From NCBI GenBank assembly GCA_018417955.1, contig JACTVC010000048.1, forward strand, positions 45,153-109,152: a stretch of DNA of 64,000 nucleotides, in the 5' to 3' direction. The notes beneath the pieces were generated by a model. It had not been told where the DNA came from and made no database searches. It saw only the letters and a program-made list of their open reading frames with translations. The stretch is from Laccaria trichodermophora (lineage: Eukaryota; Basidiomycota; Agaricomycetes; Agaricales; Hydnangiaceae). Position numbers and translations under genes: made by a program. The number at the start of each line of letters is the position of its first letter. Position 1 is the first letter of the stretch. Below, one piece after another: positions 30,696-42,892 of this stretch.

Positions 30696-31187
30696 CAGGA
30701 AAAAAGTGATTTTACTGATGTGGGATGGCAGATGGATGTTCAAAACTGGAGTTGTGCAGGTTCAGCTATGTTCAGTGATTAATGAAGAGAGGTGATGGAC
30801 CCATAGGCGTAAAATCCTTGGAGAAGTTCTGATCCATGTTATCAAAACTAGGCAATGACAAGAAGCAATCAGTGTTGTTGTAGCACCAAGTATCAGGATA
30901 CATCAAGGCTTACTTGTCGACGACCTGGTCCCAATTGGACTCAATGTCATTTTCAGGGACATCCTGAAGTTGTTCTTCTTTAGAGATAAAAGTGGGAAAA
31001 AAGTGGGTTACTGACACTGACATGAATAAGTTGGTGTTATGTATCTCCAAGTGTCAACCGGCTTTGTCTTGGAAATGAAGGGGATTGCTTAGAAACTGAG
31101 AAAGTGTTATGTTATAGATTGATGGGGTTGTGCTATCAGCAGCGGGCGAAGCGATTCACATCTCCAGGTCGGCCATAATTGAAGAAA
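30696..31187. other. End of transposon D fragment, then sequence without a recognised gene
   Basis: 30696-30725 (AGGAAAAAAGTGATTTTACTGATGTGGG) is the terminal part of transposon D. The remainder to 31187, where the PWWP duplication begins, shows no coding or repeat signal I can name. Confidence 0.5.
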
Positions 31188-31473
31188 CATTGAACTTTTG
31201 ACTTGTGACTGAGAGAAAATTGTACTGCAGATTCCAAGGCCTTGAAAAATCACTGTGAGTATAGAAAATGTAATGTAGGCTCGCCACCTTCCTCGTCAGC
31301 GTCCCTCTAATTATTGTTGTCCCTGGTGAGCAGGGGCCGGGTCTGTGCGCAAAACGGGGTGACGTGACCGGAAACAGCCGAGGCCGCTTGTCTCGTGCTT
31401 CAACAAACTTCAATCATCATCCTTTTCGGTTTCCTCCTCACCGTCGACTACATCGCACACGTCGCCAGCCACG

Positions 31474-32478
31474 ATGAGCAAGAAAAGTAGCAAAGCGCAG
31501 CAGGCAAAAGTGGCCATGACCTACAACATCAACGACACGGTCCTAGGCAAAGTGCGCGGCTTCCCACCGTGGCCCGGGATGGTGAGAGCCCCCTTCCTCG
31601 CGTCGAGTTACGTCCAACCGGGTCCTGAATCTACGTCTAAGTCGTGGACCCAGACAACGTCTACCCCAGCGTCGCTCTCGAACGCCCCAGCAGCAAAAAG
31701 GCCACATTCTACTGCGTCAGGTTCTTCCCTTTGGGTGACCAGTGTGTTCTTTTTTCCATGCGTTCTCCGCCCTGACGTGCCCACACTGACACGTTGCATG
31801 CAGCGCATGGTTAGTCGAGAAAGACATCTCGAAGCTCCAACGACACGAAATTGAGTCGTACATCTCGGAGCCTCACAAAAAGTGGTCAGAGCTGTTGAAT
31901 GGGTATCGTATTGCCTTGGACCCTGAGAAATGGCTCGCGGAGAAAGAGGCTATGATCCAGGATACGGTTTACATGGAGGACAATGCTGAGATTGACCAGC
32001 TTGCAGAGACGGAAGATGGAGAAGATGAAGGGGCTGCAGGTTCGCGTTTTTTTCATGTTTTGTTCTATCATCGTCGTTGACATGCTTATTCCTTGATTTA
32101 CTAGGCAAGAAACAAGGGAAGAAGAGGAAACGCGACGATGCTTCCGCATCTGTCAAAGAAAAGAAAGAGAGGAAGAAATCCGACAAACCAGCCAAAGCCA
32201 AAGCAAAGAAAGACGCTGATTCTGCAAGCACCACAAGGAATCCCAAAGCTACCAATGGCAATGGTGCCTCTAAACGTTCTAAAACGTCTCAAGCGATAGT
32301 TGAGTCCGAGGATGAAGGTGAAGCTGAGGCGGATGCGGAGGATGAGGCTGAGGATGACGCAGATGCTGGGCCTAGCACGAAGAGCTCCAAGAAGGCCGCG
32401 GCTGTGGCTGATAAGGCTGCCGCATCGCCTTCACCGGCAAAGAAAGCGAAACGGGATCGGGATGACGATGCAGATGAA
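31474..32478 (+). pseudogene. PWWP-domain protein gene, copy 1 (splice acceptor damaged)
   Basis: Exons inferred at 31474-31581, about 31642-31741, 31804-32039 and 32105-32478, with GT-AG introns of about 60-65 nt. Product: a PWWP domain near the N terminus (DTVLGKVRGFPPWPGM, then VDPDNVYPSVALERPSSKKA, FYCVRFFPLGDHAWL), a helical segment (EIESYISEPHKKW), then a long Lys/Glu/Asp-rich nuclear-type tail. PWWP domains bind methylated histone H3 and DNA. Copy 2 at 62741 has CTAG|GTC at the first acceptor; here it is CTAA|GTC (31637-31643). Splicing at the next AG would shift the frame, so this copy is probably non-functional or mis-spliced. Later exons are open. Sequence duplicated with copy 2 starts near 31188. 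Confidence 0.85.
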
Positions 32479-33165
32479 GTTAAGTCTGCTTTCTCTCTTC
32501 ATTTCCTTGTGGTTCTGCGAACCTAGTGGTTTGGCGGATCAGTGGAATAGATCGTCGGACCGCTCTGATCTCTAGCATGTCCTCATTTTGCACTTTCTCG
32601 TTGTTGCCATAACTTCTTTTATTGCCCCTCTTTTCCCTCTTCATCTTCTTTGAATGTGCCAGACCCTTTTTTGGCCATTTTCTTCGTCTGAGAGCTATGC
32701 TTTGCCAACACCCCCCTTCCTTGACCTTTTCCACCCTTTTCATCGGATTGCTTCTCGCAACCAACCCCATTTATGTCGTCTTTTCACGCTTTTGACTTCG
32801 TTCAATGTCCTCTGACGTTCATCCCTTTCTTTTATTTCTCTCTCTTCTCTCCTGTCCGCCTCTCTCTTGCTTGACCTTCCTTTTCTCTCCGTCGTGACCC
32901 ATCCTTTGCTTTCCCTCTGCTTCTCCCATTCTTTTTCATTTTACAGCTGCTTTTGCTTTACAAAAGCACTTTCCTCACTCTTCCCTCCTTTTTCTCGTTT
33001 CTGGCGCCTTTCCTTATCCTGGCGTCAACTCTTATCTTCCTCTGACACCTTTTTTTCGTCCTTTTGACCCCTTTTCTTCCTCTTCTTGTATCCTATCATC
33101 TTCTCCGAGGCGCTGGTGCCTTTTGATGGTCCCCCAGACCTTTGTGCACTTTTTGTTCTCGAAAT
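32479..33165. other. Pyrimidine-rich stretch downstream of PWWP copy 1
   Basis: T/C-rich sequence beginning with a possible donor (GTTAAGT). It is similar to the sequence after copy 2 up to the window end, so it belongs to the duplicated unit; either a long intron or 3' flank. No coding signal. Confidence 0.5.
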
Positions 33166-33642
33166 TGTTTTGAGAATGTGACGGCGTTGGTGTTTTTGGT
33201 TAGTTTGAGTGAGTATGATCAAATGTTGTATGAGGATGAGAGTGTGGTAGGTTCCTCTTTTTTCTCTCCTTGCCGCTCACGAACCACTTTTTTTGATAGA
33301 ACCGCATGCAAGAAGCGCTCATCCTCTTCGACTCGATATGCAACTCGCAATGGTTCGTCAAAACATCAATCGTACGTCCCCCCTCTCTTTTCCCCCTCCC
33401 CTCCTCTTCTTCCACTAACACCCCCTCCCCCAAAAGATCCTATTCCTAAACAAAATCGACCTCTTCGCCGAAAAACTCCCGCGCCCACCATTAGGCGACT
33501 ACTTCTCAGACTACACAGGCGGAGACAACTACAACGCCGCATACGACTACCTCTTGCACCGCTTTGTCTCCCTCAAACAGAGTGCGGCGACGAAGCATAT
33601 TTATGCGCATTATACGTGTGCTGCGGATACGCAGCAGATTAA
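33166..33642 (+). pseudogene. Heterotrimeric G-protein alpha subunit, internal gene fragment
   Basis: Three co-linear exons: 33166-33246 (CFENVTALVFLVSLSEYDQM), 33300-33371 (NRMQEALILFDSICNSQWFV) and 33437-33642, separated by GT-AG introns of 53 and 65 nt. The third exon holds the guanine-recognition motif NKID and the TCAADT motif, and YFSDYTGGDNYNAAYDYLL typical of fungal G-alpha. The exons have no stops. The P-loop, switch I/II part and the C-terminal helix were not found, so only roughly the 110-residue middle/late third of a ~350-residue protein is present. It is a translocated or captured fragment, not a complete gene. Confidence 0.88.
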
Positions 33643-36089
33643 GTACATACGTCCACCCCCCCTTTTTTTTTGAGATGATGGCTGATGCGGGTGAATTGGA
33701 TGATAGTTGTGTTAAGTGCGATTCAAGATATATTACTTCAGGTCCATTTGAGGGAATGTGGGCTGCTGTAACCTCGACTTTTTTTCGCCGCCGTCTTGTG
33801 CTCCCACCCCTTCCTTTTTTCTGCTTCATGGCGATTGCTTTTACCCACAACCCCAATCGACATCCCCTGCTATAATGATACCTACCCCCCCCCCGCGTCT
33901 TCTTTGTATCAAACATGAACACCACCCACCGAACTTGTTGCGTCCCTCGTCACTCTTACCCCCCCATCTTTTATTCGACCTCATCTTTGAATACCATATC
34001 TTTTTTCTCTTTTCAATGTTCAACGGTTTTTTGAGTTTTTGACGGCCTACACCACCCTTTCCCCTCTCTTTTCTTTGTTTTGTTATTATTTTTTCGTGGG
34101 TTGAGATACGTAGTCAGTGTTGGTCTCGACCCTACCCTACCAACCTTCTTCCGCTTCCTTTCTTCTAATTATGCAATTGGCCACCCTCTCTCTCTTTATG
34201 CTTCTCCCATCCCACACTCCAGACCTGAGACTCGTTCGCTTGGCTTACGGTTCCTTAAATATCCGATTTGTTTTATACCTCAAAACACGACGCATTGCAA
34301 TGTATGTATATTGAACCGCAAGCACGAAACTACACAGTCAACTCCCACGCAAAGTACGCCCAATTCGTTGAAGCCTATGAATAAGAAAGAAGGGCATGGA
34401 CACGGACGGAGGTAAGCGCGAGTCCGAATCGGAAGAAATTTAGCCAGGAACTTCCTAACTTGAAAGAAGGGTTGGACCCTTGGAACTTGGAAGCCCAAGA
34501 ACCTGAGTCGGGGTCCGGTTCGGAAGCGCCAAGACTTGTCACTAAGAGTTGGGAAGGGAGGGAGCTCGACAGGACGGTGCGCGGTGAATGTACAATCCAG
34601 TCGAGGCGCAAATTGCAATCCACCTCAGGCTGCACCTCAGTACAGTTGCTTTGATTGATCATGGGCTCGGTGGCTAGAAGGGAATCTCGGGCACGCCATG
34701 CTAGTAGTGTAGTAGTAGTACTAGCAGTGGACAATCACATGGCGGAGATGGTGTATAACATGCCCATGGAGCGCGTTTATAAGAGAGAGAAAAGTTTCTT
34801 GTTGGGATACCGCCTTGTTACAGTCGTGAAGTAGTGAGGGTAAACATGGGAAAAGTCGCCTTTGTCCAGCAGACTACTCCAAGAGGACGAGAGAGGGCTG
34901 CTGTCAACTCGCGAAGTAGGCTGCGCGGTACACCACACTGCAGCATCTATTTGGATGCGAAAAGGGGGGTGGAACTTGGAGCTTCAGCTTGAGACACATG
35001 GAGCAATTGGGTAAATGTCAAGAGGCAGGAAGAAACAGGTTCGGGCAAATCTAGGAAGTCCCGGCAAACATAGATCGTCGGACGGAGTGAGTTGTCAAGC
35101 GCAAGAAATGCGCCATGAGGAGGAGAAGGCAAAGGATGGAGGAGGAAGCTGTGACTGCGTCACTCTTAACGACGGAAGATGGGTGGTTTGAGTTCTTACT
35201 TCTCGTCCAGAACGAAACTAGAATGCAAAGAGAGAAAAGGCGGGGTGTGGTTTGGGCTCATGTAGGTCCGGGGAGTAATGCCAGCGGCCAAACGCCATAT
35301 CTCATCAATCGCCGAGATAGGGTACCACGACAGGTTCAAAAAAGAGGCACGACGAGAAGGCCAAGATGAATGGCGGAGGAGACTGCGAGTGCTTTACGGG
35401 AAGATGTGTGGTTTGGGCTCCTGTTCGTTACCGTATACAATACCGCCAACTTGGCGGGCTCAAGGCAGCAATTGCGGAAATTGGGGTGCAGCATTGCCAT
35501 ACGAAGGCCCTCCGACTCGAGTGAAATCGGTCGATGGAAAAGGCCGGGACAGAATGAAGGAAAGGCGGGGAGAGGATGTTCTGCCAAAGAGTAAATGGCT
35601 GGTAATAAACGTCGGAAGGAACGAGCCACGAGTAAAAGGTCAAGAGCATAGAGGATGACGTGGTGAAATGTAACCGGGAGTCAAGGAGGAAAGGTGATCC
35701 CAAACACGAAAATTATGTTAACGTGGAGCCGCAAGGAAACTAAGAGGATGAAGGATTGATTTGAGCTTTCGTCCGCTACCGTGAACAAAACGTCGAAGTT
35801 GACAAAAGCTGCTCAGGTAGCACGTTCCTCATGGGCAATCACAACACTGGAATAGCTCTCTGGAGGTGAAGGCGTTCGGAATAGGAGACCCGCGCATGTC
35901 GGAACCCAAGGGGGTAAATATTCGGATTCTAGACGATGCTGGGTAGATGTATGTAGTGGAAGAACGTCGGATTTTCTGCCCAACATGTGCCAATCAAGCC
36001 AGAGTTCTTGAATCCGGAATCTCTGGACGACCACTCCAAGATTCAAGTAGAGTGCTCGAGCATCTCGGGACGAGCAGGTATGACCGGTG
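33643..36089. other. No recognisable gene
   Basis: The first ~400 bases are C/T-rich and could be introns of the G-alpha fragment. A short open end around 34326-34382 (NYTVNSHAKYAQFVEAYE, stop TAA) could be a last exon of something unknown. From 34400 to 36089 composition is balanced, with many short overlapping frames on both strands and no convincing domain. Confidence 0.4.
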
Positions 36090-37760
36090 GATAGCGAGTT
36101 GGGGCTGCTGCCGTTGTCGTTTGTGGTTGTCGAAGGTGTGGATCTCGTGGACGTGAAAGCAGGAGCGGGCCCGGTCAACGAAGAAACGCCCAAAAGCACA
36201 TCAACCTCGCAACACCCATCAAAATTACCAACGTATACTCTGGCATCTGTACCCTGCTCACACCCCTCCCCACACAATCACGCCCCCGGCTACACCGCAT
36301 TGCGTGAGCGGGATACCACCGAACGTTGGCCTGGCCAAGGCGGAGGAGACACCTGAGATTGGAGCCCAGGGGCACGGAAGAAGAGCGCCTCTTTAGAATA
36401 TGGTCGTATATAGAGGGACCGCTTTGTTGTAACTTCATAGTGGGAGTAAGTTCGTGACAAGACATATCCTTACAGAGAAAGAACATACGCGAACGACGCA
36501 CAGACCCCTTCCGTGCCCTCCACAGCGAGATGCATCATCTCTTCCTTGCTTTTAGCACTTTTCGCGATAATGAGTTCTGTCTTGCTGACTATGAGATCTA
36601 GCACGTCCTGCACGACGAATTTGTCTGCCAACACGAGGTCCACGAGGATAGTGAGCATTTGGTGCGTGAGTAGGGTGAGCAGGGTGCCGGGACTCAGCAG
36701 GATGATTCGCCCGCGTTTGGGAGTGGGACAAGAAGGCGTGAATGGGTGGTGGGTTCAAAAGTTTGTCTGCCGTCAGCTCGAGCATCTCTTAATCCGAGAG
36801 GGTAGATAGTTTGGAGAGAGGCCAGTCTTCGCTCACTGGGTGAACAATCTCGAGCGGTGTCAATTTGACGGTTCAACGGGGTGGATGTGAGTGAGTATGC
36901 CATTATCCTCTGCAGACACTTTGTCCGCATCTGTGTCGTCCATGGCCTTGGATTTAGCATCCTCTCATCCGCCCTACGTTGTATATCGCACACCCTACTC
37001 GCCACCACCTCCCTCGTAATCCTCGATGCTGATCTACACCCCTTCTATGAGGGGTCACGCCCACTTGCAAGGGCGTAGGTCCTCCCGTCGTCGGGTGCGT
37101 GAGAGGAAGTGAATGAAAGATTGCCGAGATCAGGAGTGTCGGTCGTGTTCACTGGTACACGGTGGTTTTACAAGAGGCCGTATAGTTCTTCTGTAGATGC
37201 CCTAGACTTTGACGAGTGTGTCTGTGATAGATTCCGATGTGATGTCTGTACGTTGCGTAAGCAAAGGGTCGAGAACAACGAGCTGGTCCCACCAGTTGGT
37301 GTTCCCGGACGCGCAAATGAACTTTCTCGCATACTGAACGCAGGCCGCCTTCTGCGAGAATGTGTACATCAAGCGTCAGGTTCGAGAGCCGCGAATGCCC
37401 GCGATGCAGCTAATGAGTACCGATCCTATGATAAGGATTCTCTCGAAGTTGCACGACGGAGGAAAGAATGAGGGAGGCGCTCGTATGTGGGTTCGGAGGT
37501 GGATATATGCGTGCAAAAAACAGTGGTCCCAAACTTTTGCAGAAAGGAGGCAGGCGGCATGGGGAGCATTGGAGCCAAATTGGAGGTGGTTATATGCGCG
37601 AATAGTAAAATTTGTCGACTTGTCGTGGTAGTGGAGAGAGACAACGACCAAAACAAATGTTGAGCAATCCGAATTTGATCAACGTCAACATCGTCCTCGA
37701 CCACCATCATCTCCGCCAACTTTGCTAGCTTACTACCTACCAAATCGCCTTCCTCGGATT
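36090..37760. repeat. Segmental duplication, copy A
   Basis: Aligned in direct orientation with 40619-42290, with many substitutions and small indels. Shared blocks: CCTCGCAACACCCA, GAGCGGGATACCACC, GTGTCGTCCATGGCCTTGGATTTAG and CATCGTCCTCGACCACCATCATCT. A minus-strand frame (36470-36658, DLVLADKFVVQDVLDLIVSKTEL) is similar at protein level to the same place in copy B, hinting at an old coding exon. I do not recognise the gene. Confidence 0.8.
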
Positions 37761-37977
37761 GACACTCGGTTAGGAACTTTGGAGGTGGTTAGATGCGTAC
37801 AATATCAATACTAATCCGAGGATTAAACGAGGCAGCGTGGGGAACATCATTGAAGGTGGTTATGTGGGCGAATAGTGTGCTAACAATCCGAGATGCACCT
37901 TTTCCTCAAACTGCCACACCGCGCGCTCTCCATTTCCGAACCCAGGCTCTTCAAACGACCATCCCCCCCGCAGAGCA

Positions 37978-39567
37978 TGGCTGAAGAACGACCGTCCCTT
38001 CCACAGGAGGTCAAGGCAATCAATCCCAAGCTCCTCGCCGCCGCGATGGGAGGAAGGGCCGTGTCCCCGGAGGAACCTCTGCTCTCGACTTTCGAGGAGG
38101 GATTTGGATACATCACCTCTGCTGCAGTTGGACGTTCGCTAGATGGGTATCAGCTCGTCCGCCAAGTGCGCTTGTTCGAGCTTCCCTCCGCCAACCCTTT
38201 TTCAATCATAAAGTTAGCTGGGTTGGGCTGCCAACTCCTCCGTGTGGCTCGCACTGTGAGTTGGCTGGTAAATTCGTTTACTTAGTCTTCTTAACATCAA
38301 TATAGCGACCACACGGCGGACACAAGAATCTTCATTGCGTTGAAAATCTCGACGTTGTAAGCCTCTGCAACAATTGTCGGGGGTCATTCACCAGAGAGAG
38401 ATGTATTCCGGAAGGTCGAATTTGTCAACCCCAACAGCCCCGGATTCAATCACTGCCTGACTCTCTAACGTTTTTTTATTGCCAACAGCGCGACAGGCGG
38501 TCACATATGCTTCGCGACGGAGCCGTTGAGCTCGAGCCTAGCAAACTTTCAAGTGCCTGGGCAGGATCGGCTCGCCCTCCCATTGTGAAGCGCATCGTGA
38601 AACAGGTTCTTCTTGCTCTGGACTACCTTCATCGTGAATGGGGGTATATTCACACTGGTGGGTCTGACCCTGCACACATTCTTATCCATGTTGATGATCG
38701 TATGTGAAAATCTCAAATCCAACTCAAATCCGAGAACATCCTTCTCTCAATACCTGAACCCAAGGGCTTCTCGAATAAGCCAATACGACCAGTCGGAGTC
38801 TGCAGTCATGTATGGCCCTCCCCTAAACCTAAAATCATTGGATTTACCTATTGTCTTTTCACGTTCACAGCCTCTACCGTATTTTAGCCTTTGTGAATCT
38901 ACTATTGAGGATATATCGGTGCGAGTGATGGATTACAGGGAAGGTGAGCACATCTTGCTTTCTACTTTTAACTCACACTTACCGATGACACATCAGCAGC
39001 CACTCCCATCGACGCGCCCGGGAGAGAGTTTCTTCGTCAACCATCTATGATCCGCGCCCCCGAAGTCACCCTCAAATATCCTTGGACGGCCGCCATCGAC
39101 GTCTGGACTGTCGGTTGCCTTGTACGTTGGCTATCTATATCGCTTCCGCCGATACTGAATGCATCCTAGGTGTTTGAACTTCTCACCAATTTGCACCTTT
39201 TTGGCCAGGACGCTCGTAATTACTCGCATGAACTCCATTTGCAGTATATCGTAGAGGCTTTAAGGCCGTTCCCACTTGAATTCCTCAAAGATTGCGAGGA
39301 TTGGGGGAAATACTTTGATGAGAAAGGTGAGTGTAATTTCATCTAATCATACTCTCCTCGACGATTCATTACTTTCTTCACTTAGGCATGCTTCTTCACA
39401 CAACCAGCGAATTCGAAACATCCACCGTCGAAGTCCCTTTATGGGAACTCAAAGTCGTTGACGAGAGATTCTAGGCACCGCTGCATTCTTGCGCAGATGC
39501 TTGACGTTAGATCCGAAACTTCGACCGAGTGCCCAAGAGCTACAAAAAGATGAATGGCTCTTGTAAA
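37978..39567 (+). pseudogene. Degenerate SRPK-like serine/threonine kinase
   Basis: Fragments in one order: VKRIVKQVLLALDYLH at about 38588-38635, then YIHT for the catalytic loop. The expected HTD-LK motif is interrupted by an intron-like stretch, and LKSEN-like codons reappear only after a local duplication at about 38710-38745. A probable APE region with a DVW motif follows (APEVTLKYPWTAAIDVWTVGCL, about 39055-39120). A C-terminal LTLDPKLRPSAQELQKDEW-like segment ends at TAA 39565-39567. Several GT-AG introns of about 50-60 nt can be placed. The DFG position reads IIGFT. With the catalytic Asp and DFG altered and frames broken, I call it a pseudogene. The gap 39568-39935 shows nothing. Confidence 0.7.
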
Positions 39568-39935
39568 TTTTGGCCCGTAGGAATGGTTACCCTTTTAGTT
39601 ACGCAGCTAGACATTTGAAACTTCATCTACAAAAGGCTTTGGTTCATCGTACTAAATATGTTCTCAAAGTCTACAGTGTTTTCAAAGGAACGTGTATTTT
39701 ACGAGTGATTGGCTTTGATAAATAGTTTCGCGCCCCTCAAGCACTAATAGCCGCATCTTGAACTATGCCTTTGTGTCACTTTTATAGGAAGTGCGAATCG
39801 CCGAATAGAATTCCGATTGTTACGATGACTATGATAGCCAGAATACAAGTGACAGCAATAATTGCAGAACGAGTTGCGGGGGGGAAGGGCTGGGACAGTC
39901 AGCTGACACTGGCATGCTCAGGAGAGGTGCGCGCT

Positions 39936-40154
39936 ATGGCCCGGAATGGTGAGGCTCGTCACGTTGGGTGCGTATAATGGTCCTTATCTATGGCTAGGTC
40001 GTTGACAGAGACGACCACCCCAGCGTGGCTCTTGAACGCCCGAGCAGCAAAAAGGGCACGTTCTAAGCCACCAATTGAAATGGTGATGGAGCCTCTAAAC
40101 GTTCCAAAGGGTCGAAAGCGAAGGTTGAGTCCGAGGATGAAGGTGAAGCTGATT
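39936..40154 (+). pseudogene. Third PWWP gene copy, internally deleted fragment
   Basis: Matches the end of PWWP exon 1 (TGGCCCGGAATGGTGAG), a shortened intron 1 ending CTAGGTCGT, and exon 2 to ACGTTCTA. It then jumps directly into exon 4 (AATGGTGATGGAGCCTCTAAACGTTCCAAAG, GAGTCCGAGGATGAAGGTGAAGC). The second half of exon 2, exon 3 and two introns are missing. Confidence 0.85.
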
Positions 40155-40618
40155 TCTCGCTAAAGTTTTTCGCGAGCAATCAAAGCGTCCACAAGGATGA
40201 CCACAAGATTTAGAAGAAGCTACTCCGAGGCCTCCTCTCCGCCAGAGTGTACTGTAAAAAAAGACTAAGATGAGCACCAAATCAACACTCCAGAACAACT
40301 CGCTCTCACACGTACAGCTAACTCACAACACGTTGAAGCCACCCCTTATCTAACCCCGCTCATGCCTCATCAAGTCTCTTCCTCACCCTCCATTCCTCCC
40401 TAACCACATTTTCGTCCTCTGCCCCTTCATCACCCTCTCCCTCACCCCTTCCCCGGCTGCACCGTCACCCTATAACCCCAAGAAGCGCCATCCCACAATG
40501 ATCACTCCTGGGGGGCGCTCTGGTCCCCCGCCTAGAGGGATTGTAAGATAGCTAACCAATTGCCGCTTGTGAAGCGTTGATCGGGCATTGACACGCGTGT
40601 GGTGATAGTGACTGGGAT

Positions 40619-42290
40619 AGCGAGTTGGGGTGTCGAGGTGCTGTGGTGGTAATGGTAGTAGAAGACGTGGATGTCTTGGACGTAAGAGAAGGAGTAGGCC
40701 CTGTCACGAGGAAACACCCAAAGGCGCATCGAGAACCTCGCAACACCCACCAAGATAAGCACCGTCTTGCCCATTTCATACTCCGGCGTCTGTACTTCTC
40801 TCTCCACACCAGTGCACATAACCATGCTCTCAGCTACACCGCAGAGCGTGAGCGGGATACCACCAAACGTCGGCCCGACCAAGGCTGAGGAGGTTCCTCA
40901 AACGAGGACGGGCGCAAACCCTCACGCACGGGATGAAAGTACTCCTTCTAGTACAGAGGGATCGCCTTGTTTTTTAACTTCAAAGTGAGAGTAAGTTCGC
41001 GACAAGACAAATACCCAGAGAGAAAGAACATACTCGAACGACGCACAGCCCCGTGCGCCTCCCACAGCAAGATGCATCAGCTTTTATCTGTTCCCGGGGA
41101 ACTTCTTCGCGGCAGTGAGTTCTGTCTTGGTGAGTATGAGGTTTAGCACGCCCTGCGGCACGAGTTTGTCCGCCAACACGAGGTCCGCGTGGATAGTGAT
41201 CATGAGTATGTGGTGTGTGAGGAGGGGGAAGAAGTGTCCCTGTGCGGAGTCCAGCAGGGTGAATCGCCCGAGTTTGGGAATGGGTGTGAGGGTGTGAGTG
41301 GGTGGTGAGTTCAGAATTTTGTTCGCCGGCAGCTCGAGCATATCTTCGTAGCTAGACTGAAGAGGGGCCAATATTCCTTCACTTGAGCGACCCATTTCAA
41401 GCGGTGTCGAGTTGATTCTTCGACGGGGCGGTTGAGAGTCTGTACACCACTGTTCTCTGCGGACAGTTCGTCTGCATCGGTGTCGTCCATGGCCTTGGAT
41501 TTAGGAAACCTTCATCCGCCCTACGTTCTGTATCGCACACCCCACTCGCCAGCACCTCCCTCGTAATCTTAGACGCTACTTCATACTCTCCTATCAGTCG
41601 TCACGCTCAGTTGCAAGGGCGTTGCTTTTTCCGTCAAGAACCAATGAGAGGAAGCGAATGGGGGAATGTCGGTCGTGTTCACCGGTATACGGCCATTTTG
41701 CAGGAGCGTGTAGTTCTTCTGTAGATGCCCTAGACCTGAGGCCTGAGGTCTGAGGTATGAGCCGATGCAAATGCAATGTCTGTAAGTCTTGTAAGCCAAG
41801 CGTGCAGATCAACGAGGTAATTACAGTCTATAAACTCCAGTTGGCGTTCCTGGACGCGCGATTGGATTTCCTTGCATGCTGAACGCAGGCCGCCTGTTGG
41901 GAAAACTTATACATGTAAAGCACCAGCTTCGAGAGCTGGAAACGCCCGCGATGCAGCCAATGGTCCCGATTGTATGATAAGGATTCCCTCGTTGCAAAAC
42001 GGAAAGAAAGAGTGAGGGAGGCGCCTGTGCGTGGGTTGGGGAACATCGGAGGTGCCTATATGCGCACAATATCAATAGTCCGAGGATTGGAAAAAGGCGG
42101 CGTGGGGAACACTGGAGGTCGTTCGTTATATGCACGAGTAGTGAAAGTTGTCATCCGGTGGTGGTAGTGGAAAGAGAAAGCAAACGTTGATCGACGCGAA
42201 TTGATCAACGTGAACATCGTCCTCGACCACCATCATCTTCGCCAGCGTTGCTAACCTATCACTTACCATTCGCGCGCCTCAGATTTACAC
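40619..42290. repeat. Segmental duplication, copy B
   Basis: Direct partner of 36090-37760, about 4.5 kb downstream. The minus-strand frame 41395-41084 (MLELPANKILNSPP, DLVLADKLVPQGVLNLILTKTEL) is longer here than in copy A. 40155-40618 has no recognised feature. Confidence 0.8.
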
Positions 42291-42892
42291 TCAATATTCT
42301 CTTTACATTTGGGGGGAAGTGGAGACTCAAGCTGTCCAGTTCTCCTGCTCGACATTCGCTAGGTGAGTATTCAATCTGTCATTGCTCATTGCATTGAGGG
42401 TACATAAAGCTAACATAACATGGGGAATTGAAAGTTCACGCATGGCGTACAAGCTTTGAAACGCGTAAAGGTTTCAGAAGGCCACTGCATTCAACTACTT
42501 CTTCGCTCATAACCCTCGTATCTCTCCGTCAGTGAGGCCATGTCGGTTTCCTCGCTTTCCACGAGCGTTCCATCACCGTAGTCCTGGTCCGCGGACGATT
42601 TGGAAACCCGTATCAACCACCCCTTGAGTGAAATGAAAGATCAACAAACCGAGAGGCGATTGTCTTGTCTCTGAAGTTTACGTGCGTGCCCTCTTTCATC
42701 TGCTTTCTTCAAAGCGACCATCTTCTGATCATCTATCCTACAGTTCACCTCGTGCGCCACACTTTCCCCTTGAACTCATGCGGGCGTTTTGGGGATATCT
42801 CTAAACGGAAGAACCCCATATAACAACACGTTCAGGACGAGGACCAAGATTCACGGCGCAGAGGAGAGGCTAGTCATGCAACAGTAGACATT

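Noticed and set aside
32480..33165. Possible coding exons after PWWP exon 4
   Set aside because: The sequence is pyrimidine-rich, differs between copies 1 and 2 without codon pattern, and has no domain.
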